A DNA stretch of 64,000 nt, from NCBI GenBank assembly GCA_023055425.1, contig JALGPY010000013.1, positions 13,243,735-13,307,734 on the forward strand, given 5' to 3'. The notes under the pieces are model-generated. The model saw only the letters and a list, made by a program, of their open reading frames with translations, was not told the origin of the DNA and did no database searches. Origin of the DNA: Linanthus parryae. Lineage: Eukaryota; Streptophyta; Magnoliopsida; Ericales; Polemoniaceae. Below are positions 31,701 to 42,190 of the stretch, in pieces; position 1 is the first letter of the stretch, and every line of letters begins with the position of its first letter. The position numbers and the translations under genes are program-made.

Positions 31701-34700
31701 TTCTTTCAGATCCTCCTTTCATTTAATATATGTATTTTAATTACTCTTCCTGGAACTAATATTTGTATTCTTTTACTGTGGCTGAACTGGAAACCATCGT
31801 TGACAGTGGGGTAATGATCTTCAACTGCAACTATGTTGCGCTATGATTTAAGTGTATTTTGTTTTCTTTTGGAACTTTAGAATGTATTTGAATATTCCTA
31901 GTACATGGTTTTTGTAGAATAGTATTTTGAAGCCAAATATGTTGATCAGACGTCTCCTCTATAAGTTCGTCCGGCAAAGAGATTCCAGGCTGATCCTGAA
32001 TCTAGCATCCTATTCTAACATGAAAGCTGAATGTCATAGAATGCTACCTAATTATACTTTGTTTAATTGCTTTTTCATACCCCTTCTGTTACATTTTTGA
32101 GATTTATCTTTGAGCATGCTAGTGTCTAGTTATCCAAAACCCATGCAGGCATCTTGCAGTTATAATATGTGCTCTTATTGTATACTGTCAGTGTAGTTAT
32201 GAGTTTTGAATCTCACTGGAACCCCTTTCCTGGTTGAGAGAAATGGGAGGGAGAGAGGTTTCTATATTTTGGCTACTACTACCTTAGAATGCTCTGTTGC
32301 AAAGAGTCTGTCCTAATTTACTTTTCAAGGTACTGTTTGTGAGTAACAGTATTACAGTGATGCTGAACTTTAGTGTTAGTTCTTTATGGTGTGAGTAAGC
32401 AAGCATTCAGTTATGAAAATCTTATTTCAGCAACAAGTCTTTAGTGTTCAAAACTGCTACCTATATCGATCACTTGATTTTCTATGTTTGTCTCTCATTT
32501 GCAGAAAAGCATGGAACTTGCTCATCTCCAGTTGTCAGAAATGAATATGATTACTTCCTGACGACACTAAATGTGTACTTCAAATATAATGTCACGGTAA
32601 CATTCTCATTTTTTTTTTACTTGTCCTAGTGACTTGTTTGTTTGTTTGCTCGTGTGTCTGTATCTATGTTACCAGAAATGTGGTACACTGCGGTACGTGG
32701 GACGGGAACGGGAAACACAATAGGTGCCGGTACGGGGTACGCTAGGGGTAGGCATCTCTGGAACGATGTCCAGGATGAAATACAATTACTAGGAACGAGG
32801 AACACTATTTGGGAACAATTTTCCCTACAGTTACCTAAAAGTTCCAACAATATCAACTTAAGTAGTTTCATACTTCCGTTCTCAAATCCAGTTATAATGA
32901 TAACATAACTTTCTCCAAATAAGTACCACTGAAAACCAGTAATATAAACATGTCAATCATGTACTCACTCTACGAAACGTTTGGGTTGATGCTTTCTGCG
33001 TTTCGGGACGAAAACGTACCGCGTTTCGGTACGAAAACTTACCGCGTTTTGGTACGTACGACTCGGAATGAGAAACGCGGCTACTTTTACCGTTTTACGT
33101 TTCTGGTAACATAGGTCTGTATTTCCCCGTGTAATTACTTGGGGCCTTGGTATGCAACAAAATCTATTTTGTGGTGGGAAGAAAAATTACATGTTACTTG
33201 GGTTTTTCATGTATGTCTTTGACAAATTCATGAAACATTTAACGTGGCCTGCAAGGCTGCAAGCTTCTCTTGGATGTCCAGCTTTTCTGTTCAAATTGTG
33301 CATACTTAGTCAAGTGACTGTATAATTCCTATGTTTGCTAACATAACTTGATTTTGCTACTTTCTTTGGAGTATCATACCTTCTGGATGTCTCACGAGTT
33401 CTGTTACAAGTAAAAAACCAAAAGAGCACACACTTTCTGCAAACTCTATGATTTACTTTTGGTAGATAAGTTGGTGCAGGCTCTTCTGAAGCTCACTTCT
33501 AGTATTAATTGAACTCACAATTTGTGTTGTGAAGATAGACGAGTGACATGGTGAGATGTCTACAGATCAAGGGCTCTGACATAAGACATTAAAGTGCATG
33601 ACAATGTTGTGTCAACTCAATTTTTACCACTAACTTAGTCGTTTACACTCTATTAACAGAAAGTTCTGAACGAAGCTGGCTACGTGCCTTCGAATTCGGA
33701 GAAATATCCTCTTGGAGGCGTTGTTTCCGCCATTCAAAATGCCTTCCATGCTACACCAGAAATAGTTTGTTCCCGTGGAGCAGTGCAGGAACTGAGACTA
33801 TGCTTCTACAAAGATTTCAAGGTATAACTCTGCTACTTGGGCTGCTATTTTTATCCAGTGTGAGTAGTCCATTTATAATGAACATATAACTGCATACAAG
33901 CTAAGATTATACTGAAAGGAAGACCCTGTGAACAAAGCAATGCCGGGAAATCGGGAATTTATCAAAATCTTGAATATCTAATACATTAAATGCAGAAGAT
34001 CCTTGTTTTCATTCAGTCTTCTTTACTGCCCATTTTTTGATAAATTGACGTCATTTCAGCCTCGGGATTGCGTTATTCATCAGAGTGGAAGCCTGGCTTC
34101 TAAGAGCTCTTGTCCCCAATACATCAGCTTACCAGAACTCACATCATTGGGTAAGCTTTCATTTCATTGTACGAGATCAGCTCAAACTTGCATGTGAGGT
34201 GAATTCACCTCAACTTCAGATGAACCATGAACCACACAATGGATGTTGGAAACAGGGTATGTAAATGATCACTTATCAGTCAATTTTGTGAGGGTATTCG
34301 CTGCTTTGGTCGAACTTTAATGTGTGTCAACTTCTGCCAGAGTCGACTACATGAATTTAATCACGGATGATAAAAATTATTCTTCTTTAGCTTTTTCGAT
34401 GTACACTTAATTTGGGTGTTGAGGATGCTAGGTCGAAATGTTAAGTCACAAGTGATTTGACTTGTATCTTTCCAGTATTTGCCTGTCAAACTAGTTTTTA
34501 CTGTAGACACGGTTACCTTGTCTCCAAAATGTCAGAAAAGAACAAGTTACACTAATATATGCTCAGATTTGTCTGGATACTGTCTTGCCAACCACAAACT
34601 TGCACTGTGATCACCTCATTGTGTGTTGACTGAAGTATGAGGCGAGTTTGGTGCTTGTTCAGATCGTATGCGACATGCCAGTAGAATAGCTACATTTCCA

Positions 34701-34882
34701 GCAAAGTTTTCCATGACCTGAACTATTAAGTGATTTTTTCGTGTTCCTCAAAAGTGATATCACTTCCTGTTTCGTGTCAGGACTCAGGATCATTCTGATT
34801 TGCTGTTGCTTCAATCTGTTTTGCAGGGCTTGGGAATGGCGAGGATACTTTCTCAGATTTGTCTCTAGATGAAGCCCTTTGA
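25709..34882 (+). CDS. RNS2: RNase T2, class II S-like ribonuclease (RNS2-like)
   Basis: Exons, each with GT-AG introns: 25709-25917, 29972-30000, 30109-30182, 31592-31693, 31807-31810, 32505-32596, 33660-33821, 34060-34150, 34827-34882. They join to 819 bases, 272 residues plus stop, without a frameshift. A hydrophobic signal peptide spans about residues 12-35 (LLLLIAAF), followed by [13 protein letters not shown]. Both active-site motifs are present: FTIHGLWP (His80) and HEWEKHGTC (His142), plus many paired Cys. RNase T2 enzymes cut single-stranded RNA through a 2',3'-cyclic phosphate. RNS2 acts in ER/vacuole in rRNA turnover (family knowledge). The C-terminal tail (DLSLDEAL) may hold sorting information. 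Exon 5 has only 4 nt. Intron 1 is 4,054 bp and carries a decayed exon-1 copy. Confidence 0.9.
26905..27645 (+). pseudogene. Decayed tandem copy of RNase T2 exon 1 region, inside intron 1
   Basis: This stretch aligns by eye with about 25,670-26,500 at an offset near 1.2 kb. It covers part of the 5' UTR, exon 1 and flanking intron sequence (shared landmarks: TTACTTCGCCTTGTCT, CCCACCATTGTTGTT, TTTCTGTTAAGCAAG, CTATTCACTG). In the copy the start codon is ATA (26,943-26,945), several codons are lost, a stop follows the Cys-Cys pair, and the exon donor GT reads GA. It cannot act as an alternative first exon. Confidence 0.75.
28522..28572 (+). mobile_element. 51 bp poly(A)-tailed retroposed insert in intron 1
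   Basis: A C-run/A-run segment ending in about 20 A is flanked by a perfect 16 bp direct repeat AACTTATTGGTGGTGG (28,506-28,521 and 28,573-28,588). A long target duplication with a terminal A tract is the signature of LINE-type target-primed insertion. The insert is too short to identify a source. Confidence 0.65.
31807..31810 (+). other. RNS2: Predicted 4-nt microexon (exon 5) of the RNase T2 gene
   Basis: Exon 4 ends with the codons for His-Glu at a GT donor (31,693), and exon 6 starts AAAAGCATGG. Direct joining shifts the frame and destroys the KHGTC active-site motif. The intron contains CAG, then TGGG, then GTAATG. Using TGGG as an exon gives exactly the family-conserved Glu-Trp-Glu-Lys-His-Gly-Thr-Cys. 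Flanking intron pieces are 113 and 694 nt. The upstream pyrimidine tract is weak. Confidence 0.75.
32664..33114. mobile_element. hAT-like MITE in intron 6 of the RNase T2 gene
   Basis: The terminal inverted repeats are CTATGTTACCAGAAATGT at the left and the complement of CTATGTTACCAGAAACGT at the right. A perfect 8 bp duplication GTCTGTAT flanks the element (32,656-32,663 and 33,115-33,122). 451 bp, noncoding, with GGTACG/CGTACC-type subterminal repeats. The superfamily is inferred from duplication length. Confidence 0.85.
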
Positions 34883-34981
34883 GGACCTTTGCTTGGACGA
34901 GCACTGGATTCTCTTTCCAGCTAAAACTGTAAAGAGAATTTGCCAAAAACTTTGTTGTATTTTTAGAATTTTACGGGGACA

Positions 34982-34987
34982 AATAAA
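34982..34987 (+). terminator. Candidate poly(A) signal of the RNase T2 gene
   Basis: AATAAA lies about 100 bp after the stop codon, in an AT-rich 3' flank. Nothing else is recognisable between 34,883 and 35,257. Confidence 0.5.
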
Positions 34988-35257
34988 ACAAGGACGAACA
35001 ATGAAGGCATTAGAAGTGTATGTGGATTCAAACTAGCAGGAAGTCAACCGCAGTGACCGTGTATCATACTATTCAATTTGATGCAATTACTGCTACATTG
35101 ATCCAGAATTCCAGATAGAATCATTGACTTTCATACATTTCATTAATGATGATTTGGCAATTTCCTTTTTTCCTCCAGTCATCTGATACTTATTGTTGTC
35201 CGTGCACACTGCAAAAAAATTTACAAAGCTAACAAAAAATGATCAACTAATATGGCC

Positions 35258-35448
35258 ATTGTGAAATGATAATTGAGAGATATAGAAAATAAAGAGCTAC
35301 AAGTGTAAACAGAATAGTATTGACATTTGTGTTATTCTCCAACCCTAAGCCTTTTATATAGGCATTAGAGTGGGCCAATAACAATATACAAATAGGCTTA
35401 CAACACGTGGTGAATATTCACTAATAAACTATAGCCCAATATTTCTTA
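35258..35448 (-). repeat. Short LTR of a minus-strand retroelement remnant
   Basis: On the minus strand it reads from about TTAAGAAATATTGGGC to TTATCATTTCACA, with a TATA-like CCTATATAAAAGG in the middle. On the same strand it is preceded by a G-rich purine tract (CAGGGGGAGG, then about 22 G; 35,451-35,475). About 190 bp, fitting the short-LTR Copia groups. Confidence 0.5.
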
Positions 35449-37320
35449 ACCCCCCCCCCCCCCCCCCCCCCCTCCCCCTGATATTCACCACTATGATGTC
35501 TCGTTAAAACCTTGTCATGAAAAATTCAGTGGGAAAAATCAATGACTAAGGAAAAAGTGTACATCGGTGAACTCTAATTGGCTATATATTGGAGATGATC
35601 CTCTTGAGTGCATCCGAATAATCTTCGCAACCTCGTCAAAACCTTGCTAGGAAAAATCCTGTGGGACAAAAACCCTAAGTGAAGGAAACAGAGCCGCACT
35701 ACTCGCATTTCATTGAATCCCCCCTCATTGGAAAATCCTTGTACCGGAGAAACAAAACCCATTGCAAAAATAACAATCCAAAAATAGAGGATTAACAATC
35801 ATAATTAATAAGATGCATACGCACTTAAACTACTCGCGAACGTACACTTTTGATTTGCTTCAGGCAAATAATATATTTCTCATGGGTACCAACCTCCACG
35901 GATTCTCACAAATTTGTGATTCATACGATCGTATTAGTAACTAGTTATTTTTTCCAACTTGTTTTTGTTGTTCCTTAGTCCCCATGACTAAACAACATTA
36001 TTATCATCATTCTCACCACGAGATGGTTATATTTATGATAATTTAGCATTATCCATACCATATCATGTTCTCATTTGATAAGTTCCACGCTTAAAAGCGG
36101 ACATAAACCTCAAGACAAATCCTACACATACAAGCGTATATGTAGTCTCCATTCCCACGCTTAACATATGTTATATAATATTACATAGACCGTAACTTTA
36201 TGCTGCGAGTATTGTTAGTATCCTAAGTACTTAACACATGCTCTACATATTCAAATAATTGTGTAACTTGAGCAGCTGTTTATGTTGTGTTGACTCTATT
36301 TCGGCCAATAACTACTAGTCAACATTTCTTTCTCATATTATCCCATATGATTTTTAAAGCGCTTAATATAATAATCATTAAGTGTAGGATCATATGATTG
36401 TATTAAAATACCTTTAACTACTTCCAGAGCTATGAGCCTCTTCCAGGGCTATTCAATTACCAACGTTTACTTTGATCCATATAAACAATAATCTTTTATG
36501 ATTTTCCTCGCAATCTTGTGTTCCCATCTTGTAGAACAATATATCCATATCCTAACTTAATTTGGATGCTTTGATTCATGTTCCTCTTCTAGAGGATGAA
36601 CATATTTACATAAACAAACCTCTTATGCTTAAAGTGTATACCAAAATTTAATACCAATTAGTCAAGAAACTATCCATCTTCTTTGAGATTTTAAACTTAT
36701 AACAATTTATATCCGATAGAGACAATGATATCCTTGTTCGCGTCATGTAATGAGGCCTATGCTCCCTCTCATGATGTGAACATTGTGAGTATGATTATGT
36801 ATACACATTGTTTATGCTTCTGGCATAATTTTGTCTCATATGTACTTATGTGCAAACAAATCCTCAAATTCAAACAAAATATTAACAATAAGCAATTTCT
36901 TGGACACCGTAATTCTCTAATCAAAGTTTCTTCAGAAAATCCAAAACGAGGCGTAAATGTTAATATTTTTATCGAAATGAGTTGATTTACAATCCTTCTG
37001 GGATTAAAATCAATCTATTGTCCCCATAAGTTGTACTGAATTTTATATGTTTGATTAAATTTGTTATTCACTTCCGGTGACATAAAGAGTAAGGAACTCA
37101 ATTTTAATCTTGTAAAACCTTTCAAGGGTCCGTTTACACAAAAAAACAAGCTCTTCAGGAGGCTTGATATAAGATTCATATTCTTGCAGAATATTAGATT
37201 GATATTGTCCATACAACTTGTGGGGTTGACCCATAATTTCGATATCTTTTTAGAGATTTTCAATAATTGTGTCCACAACCATGTTGATTTTAACTATGTA
37301 TAACACTGTCATTCACTTCA
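35449..37320 (-). other. Noncoding internal remnant beside the short LTR
   Basis: Two paragraphs of related sequence (TCGTTAAAACCTTGTCATGAAAA and TCGTCAAAACCTTGCTAGGAAAA, around 35,505-35,660) suggest retroelement 3' noncoding sequence on the minus strand. The remainder is AT-rich. No conserved protein domain is visible in any frame; small ORFs here are not supported. Confidence 0.35.
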
Positions 37321-37369
37321 GGGAATGAAAACCACTTGATAATTCTGTATTAGAGTTATATTTCTTCCA

Positions 37370-37913
37370 TGTTTTTCTATCGTTTTACGTGCATTTCAGG
37401 TGAATATTATGAGATTTATCTCATTTGATCGTACCGGGTGTTTTTGTATTGTGATTGACAGAAAACATAGCTCAAAGATCAAGTGGAGAGGGAAGACGAA
37501 CTTCGGAAATGATTCAAAGCCATGAAAATGGACGAGAACGAATGGGAACAATTTGCAGCAAGCTTTTGCAAATAGCCTTCCTTCACCAAATTACCAACCA
37601 ATTCACCCATTAATCAACCTGTTACCTCCATGAAAACCCACCGTCTACGAACCCACTGCAACCAACAACACCACTGCCTAACCTCTTAGCCAGTTAGCTA
37701 AAATTCAAACCCAATACCACCAGTACCCCTAACACCAACACCAACACCAATACAAGACACCATTACCAACAAACACCTAAACCTGCTTCATCCATCCCCA
37801 TGGCCATAACAGACCGAAAAAACCAGCTCCGAAACTACCTCAAACCTATCAAAACCTGAACTTAACCACCAGGCTAATGCACCAATTAACTCCCTACCTA
37901 GCACCATACAACC
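37370..37913 (+). repeat. Athila-like LTR fragment and Pro/Thr-rich flank
   Basis: Bases 37,370-37,560 resemble the Athila LTR at about 4,490-4,660 (shared GTGTTTTTGTATTGTGATT-like and GACGAACTTCGGAA-like blocks). The following 350 bp are rich in CCA/ACC trinucleotides and could be a decayed Pro/Thr-rich coding stretch. Copia B inserted at 37,914. Confidence 0.45.
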
Positions 37914-38346
37914 TGTTGGAGTAGATCCCCTTGAGGCAATCTTTATTTAGTATGAACATGTTTTGGCTAGAATATTCATTTATTATTTATGGAGATATTT
38001 AATATAATGAAGTCCTTAGATTGAAATTGTTGATTGTCTTAAAAATCTCTAGTCTATTATAATGATTAATAGGGCGATCACTATAGACTAGTATGTGGGT
38101 AGATTGATATGGAGATATCAAGTCTAACACATGGGTATGAATTATGAGTAATGGCATACTAGATTGACCCACCACGAGAAGGCTACGTATAAATTATGTT
38201 AATATCACAAGTGCTTCTCGTAGTGATAGTGGTGTTGTAATATCTTGTTTTGATATTATCAAATGTTACAGGGTAACTGGGTAACTATAAAGATAGTAAT
38301 CGGGCATGACAGGAAGCAAGTTGAGAGATGGTAGTGACGTTGAGAT
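37914..38346 (+). repeat. Copia B 5' LTR, left piece
   Basis: Begins TGTTGGAGTAGATCCC and follows the Copia A LTR (TGTTGGAATAGATGCCC) through GACGTTGAGAT. It ends at the S2 insertion; GAGAT (38,342-38,346) is the target duplication. Confidence 0.85.
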
Positions 38347-39584
38347 TGAAGGGGTGTACAATAGGTAGAAATACAAGGTCAATACTCTAGAAAAGGGGGG
38401 GGGGGTTGAATATAGTATGCAGACTTTTGCTAAACTTTGCAAGAATATTGGTTTCAAAAGATTTTGTAAAGATATTCAAGGCCTTGAAATGAGTTTCAAG
38501 CCCTTGGAATAAAACAGTTAGAGTAAACAGAAGAATAAGTCTATTTCAGGCCTTGAAATGAGTTTCAAACCCTTGAAATTAAGCTGTGTTGAAAGCTGCA
38601 AGAGTTCTAAGTCTGTGACTGAAAAGTAAATGCGAGAGACACAAGATATATAGAGTTCAGTCCACTTGGACCTATGTCTATACCTCAGGGATCTTCTCCT
38701 TGTAGGATTTTTAACTAAATTCTTATTACTCAACAACTAAGCCTTAGATCTCAAGCACAGAGAGATACCTTACTCTGTTACAGCTTGTGGTTCTCACTAA
38801 CCTATCTAGTACCTACTCTAGCTATCTAATTAACTAAGAATTCTTGATTGTTCACCTTGAACATTCCTCGAGAATGTAAACAGAAGTAGTATAATAATGA
38901 TATACAAATAGAGTTCAGGAATGAAGAACAAAGAGAGTGGAACTGCAGTGAAAATGCAGTTTTCTTCAAATGCTTGGATTGGGAGAAAATGATCTGCATC
39001 TTTGTTGCTTGACAATCCTTGAATGTATTTTGAGTGTCTCTAGACTTTTCCCGTTATGTTCTCCTACAAATGTTTCAAACTGAGCTCCTTATATACAGCT
39101 CATTGGATCTGCAAATCTTCAAGATTTTCAGCAACAAACTTTCCTATTTTGTAGGCAACAACTTTTACTTCTCTAACAGTCTTCTCCACCGGATAGTTGC
39201 TCAATATCTTCAGGGATTCTGATTTGACTTGATCATAATCATGTTCAGAAGCTGTTACAATCATTAGATTGATTATAGAATCAAATCATCTCAGAATTTC
39301 CTTCCCTGCAAAACTCAGGTTTAGGAAATAAATCATGCAAAATAGGTAATGATCTTTCCATGAAAAATGAGTCAAACAGATGGATTAGATAGTGTTAAAC
39401 ATGTCAAACCACTTTCTCTTTCTTCATCAAGTAATGATAGATCAAGCACAGGGGTTTAGGAGTTCAAAGAGAATCAGAAACTCCCCCTAAGTTCATGCAT
39501 AAACAACATAGTCAGTTTCAAGGCTTTGAAAGCTGTTTCAAGGCTTTCAAGTCTTTGAAACTTTGAAACTGAATTGAACTTACA
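38347..39584 (-). repeat. 3' LTR of S2
   Basis: On the minus strand it runs from TGTAAGTTCAATTC (39,584) to GTACACCCCTTCA (38,347), 1,238 bp. The polypurine tract CAAGGGGGAGAT abuts it at 39,585-39,597. Palindromes of the TTCAAGGCCTTGAA type are present near 38,475 and 38,545. Confidence 0.85.
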
Positions 39585-39961
39585 ATCTCCCCCTTGATGA
39601 AAGACAAAACTATAATCTGTTTGATACTTAGTTTCTGCAAAAAAAAAATACTCATTAGCACATAGAAACAATTATATCATACCAACACATAATGTCCAAA
39701 AGATCCAACTTATTAAAATGAAGTAAGCAAATAACAACAAGGTTTTCAGATATCCTAACTGACCAAAATAAACAAGGTCACCTAAACACCAAAATAGCAA
39801 ATAAAAACCTAATTATTTCTCCCCGTTTTTGACTTTCTTCGAAAAAGAATGAGAATATGTTGGATCAGTGTTTGGAAAGATTAAAAAAAATTGTTTTGAA
39901 GAGATAAAACTTTCAAGGCTTTGGAAGGGCCTTGATAAAGAGAAGAAAGAGTAGACAAGAA
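39585..39961 (-). other. S2 noncoding 3' spacer with polypurine tract
   Basis: This lies between the third-ORF stop and the 3' LTR and parallels 2,155-2,520 in S1. It contains two purine tracts in minus orientation (AAACGGGGAG near 39,820 and CAAGGGGGAGAT at 39,585-39,597). Confidence 0.6.
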
Positions 39962-41752
39962 TTAAGGGGTAGGGTCTTCATCTCCTTGCTTCTCTGCATC
40001 TTCTTCTTGACTGTCTTCCTCATCATTCTGTCCTTCTTCTTGTTGAGCCACATCATCACCTCTTTCACCTTATCACTCAAACAAATCAGCAGCAGTCACA
40101 ATCTCTGGCACAATGGGCTTCTTGGGTTTCTTCTTCTTGATGTCTATGAGCAGTGCACCTGATTCTGGACGTCTTCTTCTTGATCTTCATCCACTTGTTC
40201 AACATCCACCAGTTTTCCTTTTCCTTTGACCTTAGCAGTCCTATCTGGAGTTGAATGCTCACTGGATAGATCCTTTGTTGATTCAGCCTTTTTAATACTC
40301 TTCTCAGCTTGATACACTTCCTCAGCCACATCAAACAATGTCAAACTCCTGAATATGTTTTCAACCATATATTTCACCTGTCTGAGATCAGTGTCAAACC
40401 CATGTTGATTCTTCTTTACTTCATCAATGTCCATCTGAATTTCTTTCATCAACTTGAGGTTCAAGGGGTTGTCTTGAGATTGAGAGGTTTGGCTAGAAGT
40501 GGGAGTCAAGGATTTAAGTTTGAGAATTTTCTTGGAAACCAACTCTTCCTCTGTCAAATCTGAGTATAGTTTCCAAACTTTAGCATTGGTTCTTACCACA
40601 CCAATATTCTCAAAGCCTTCTCATTGAACATACCAAAACCAGTAGTCACTGATTCTTCCCTATCAGTTGGAATTTTAAAGTGTTGGAAGAATACGGTGAG
40701 TAGGTTGACATATGGCAAATGGTGTTTCTCTGGTTGGTTTGGCTATATAGCATGTGTTCCATTACAAGATTTGGAAGATCAATTTCATAACCATGCATAA
40801 CCAAATACATATAGTACAACACCCTATCAGTTACCAGTTTCATTGAGTGTTCCCTAGGTACCACACATCTCATCAAATTGGTAAACAAAACTTTGGCTTC
40901 AACAGTTAGCACGAAGTGTGTTAACTGCTTAGATGAGTAAGGGGTATTTGGTAGAAAGAATTCTTCTTTAGCTAGTTAGAGGGCTTCACTCTTAGGAGGG
41001 TAGTTACTAGTGTCATATCTTTTGGGACAACCTCGAACATTTTCAAACTCAGCATGATCTAGTTCCATGTCAGTGCTAGCAACCTTAGTTTGAATAACCA
41101 GATTTGCAGACTTTTTGAGTTGCTTGACGTTTAGGTAAAAGAATCTGATGAGTCTAGGATAAACTAACTCTGGTGGATTTAGAATAAACCAAAGAGAGAT
41201 TTTCTTCAACATTTTGATGCATTCCAGATTCAAACCATGTAACATAGGCATACTAACCAAACTACAGAAAGCAACTGGTCTAGAAGTAAATCCATCAAGC
41301 CACTGACCTCTAGCAACATTAGTAATGAACCATGTACTATCAGGGGCTGATTTCTTACCAATGGATTTTTTCTTCTCTGGATAGATTTCTAGTGCCTTCT
41401 CTATGTTCTCATCTGGTTCATCTTCTTGTTCATCCTCTGTAACCTTTTCCTTTCCTTTTGCCCTTGTCTGCTTTGTCAGCCTTCTTCTTTGTCTTCTTGG
41501 GGCTACCAATCTGAATACCCTTTTGTTTTTCTGGTGCAGAATCTACTGCCTCTTGCTAGACACTGGGGTTTCATATTTCTTGGCTTTCTTATTGGGAGGA
41601 GAAGGAGCTATGTCTTATGCAGTAGGGGTTTTTGAAATGGAATCCCCACTAATGGTCTGAACCTCTTCCACATTGGTCTTTCTTTTCTTCTCTATTGTAG
41701 CCTTTGAACCACCAGCCATCTTGATTCTGTCTGAGGCTCCTATGGTGCTCAT
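39962..41752 (-). pseudogene. Third (env-like position) ORF of S2, decayed
   Basis: The start ATG is at 41,752 and the frame ends DPTP-stop at 39,962, matching S1 in both ends and length. The best preserved section (41,509-40,976) contains LECIKMLKK and CPKRYDTSNYPPKSEAL. Frameshifts and stops break the N-terminal and C-terminal thirds. Composition is as in S1: basic N-terminus and an acidic, Gln/Glu-rich C-terminus. No enzymatic motif is seen; the role is unknown. Confidence 0.6.
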
Positions 41753-42190
41753 TAGATTTTGGAGAAGAAGAGAGAGTTAGGATAGATACGAATGAGAGAA
41801 AGAAAGAAGAAGATAAGTAGAAGAGAGTTTCAGTTTGAAAAGGAAACAAAATATTTTCTCTGATCTTTGAAGATATGATAAATAAAAAAAAATTAAAATT
41901 GTGTGTGTCGTTGGAAATAGAAGACATAATATTATTTTGGCTAAAAGGTTTTTTCAAATTTGAGGGGCAACATTGAGAAATTATCTACAAAGATAACACC
42001 CAACATTGAAAGATCCATAATTACTGACTAATTGACATGCAGTCTTATTTTCAAGGCTTTGGAAAGGGTTTCAAGGACTTGAAAAGCTGTATGAAGTATT
42101 ACACATATACTCAAAGATTTGAAAGGATTTTCAAGGCATTTAAAATCAGTTCAAACCTTTGAAACACATAATACTTACCTGATTCTACCC
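41753..42190 (-). other. S2 spacer between pol and third ORF
   Basis: Noncoding spacer, parallel to 1-359 in S1 and 58,041-58,454 in S3. It includes the shared sentence AATGTTGGGTGTTATCT (in minus orientation) and several TTCAAGGCCTTGAA-type palindromes. It ends upstream with a CCCCCTAA-type purine tract complement just after the pol stop. Confidence 0.6.

Noticed and set aside
31693..32505. RNase T2 called as a frameshifted pseudogene because exons 4 and 6 do not join in frame
   Set aside because: A 4-nt exon with canonical AG/GT borders restores exactly the conserved residues, and all other exons are intact.
32444..32629. A 61-codon ORF at exon 6 of the RNase gene taken as a separate small gene
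   Set aside because: It is the exon read through into its introns; the spliced gene explains it.
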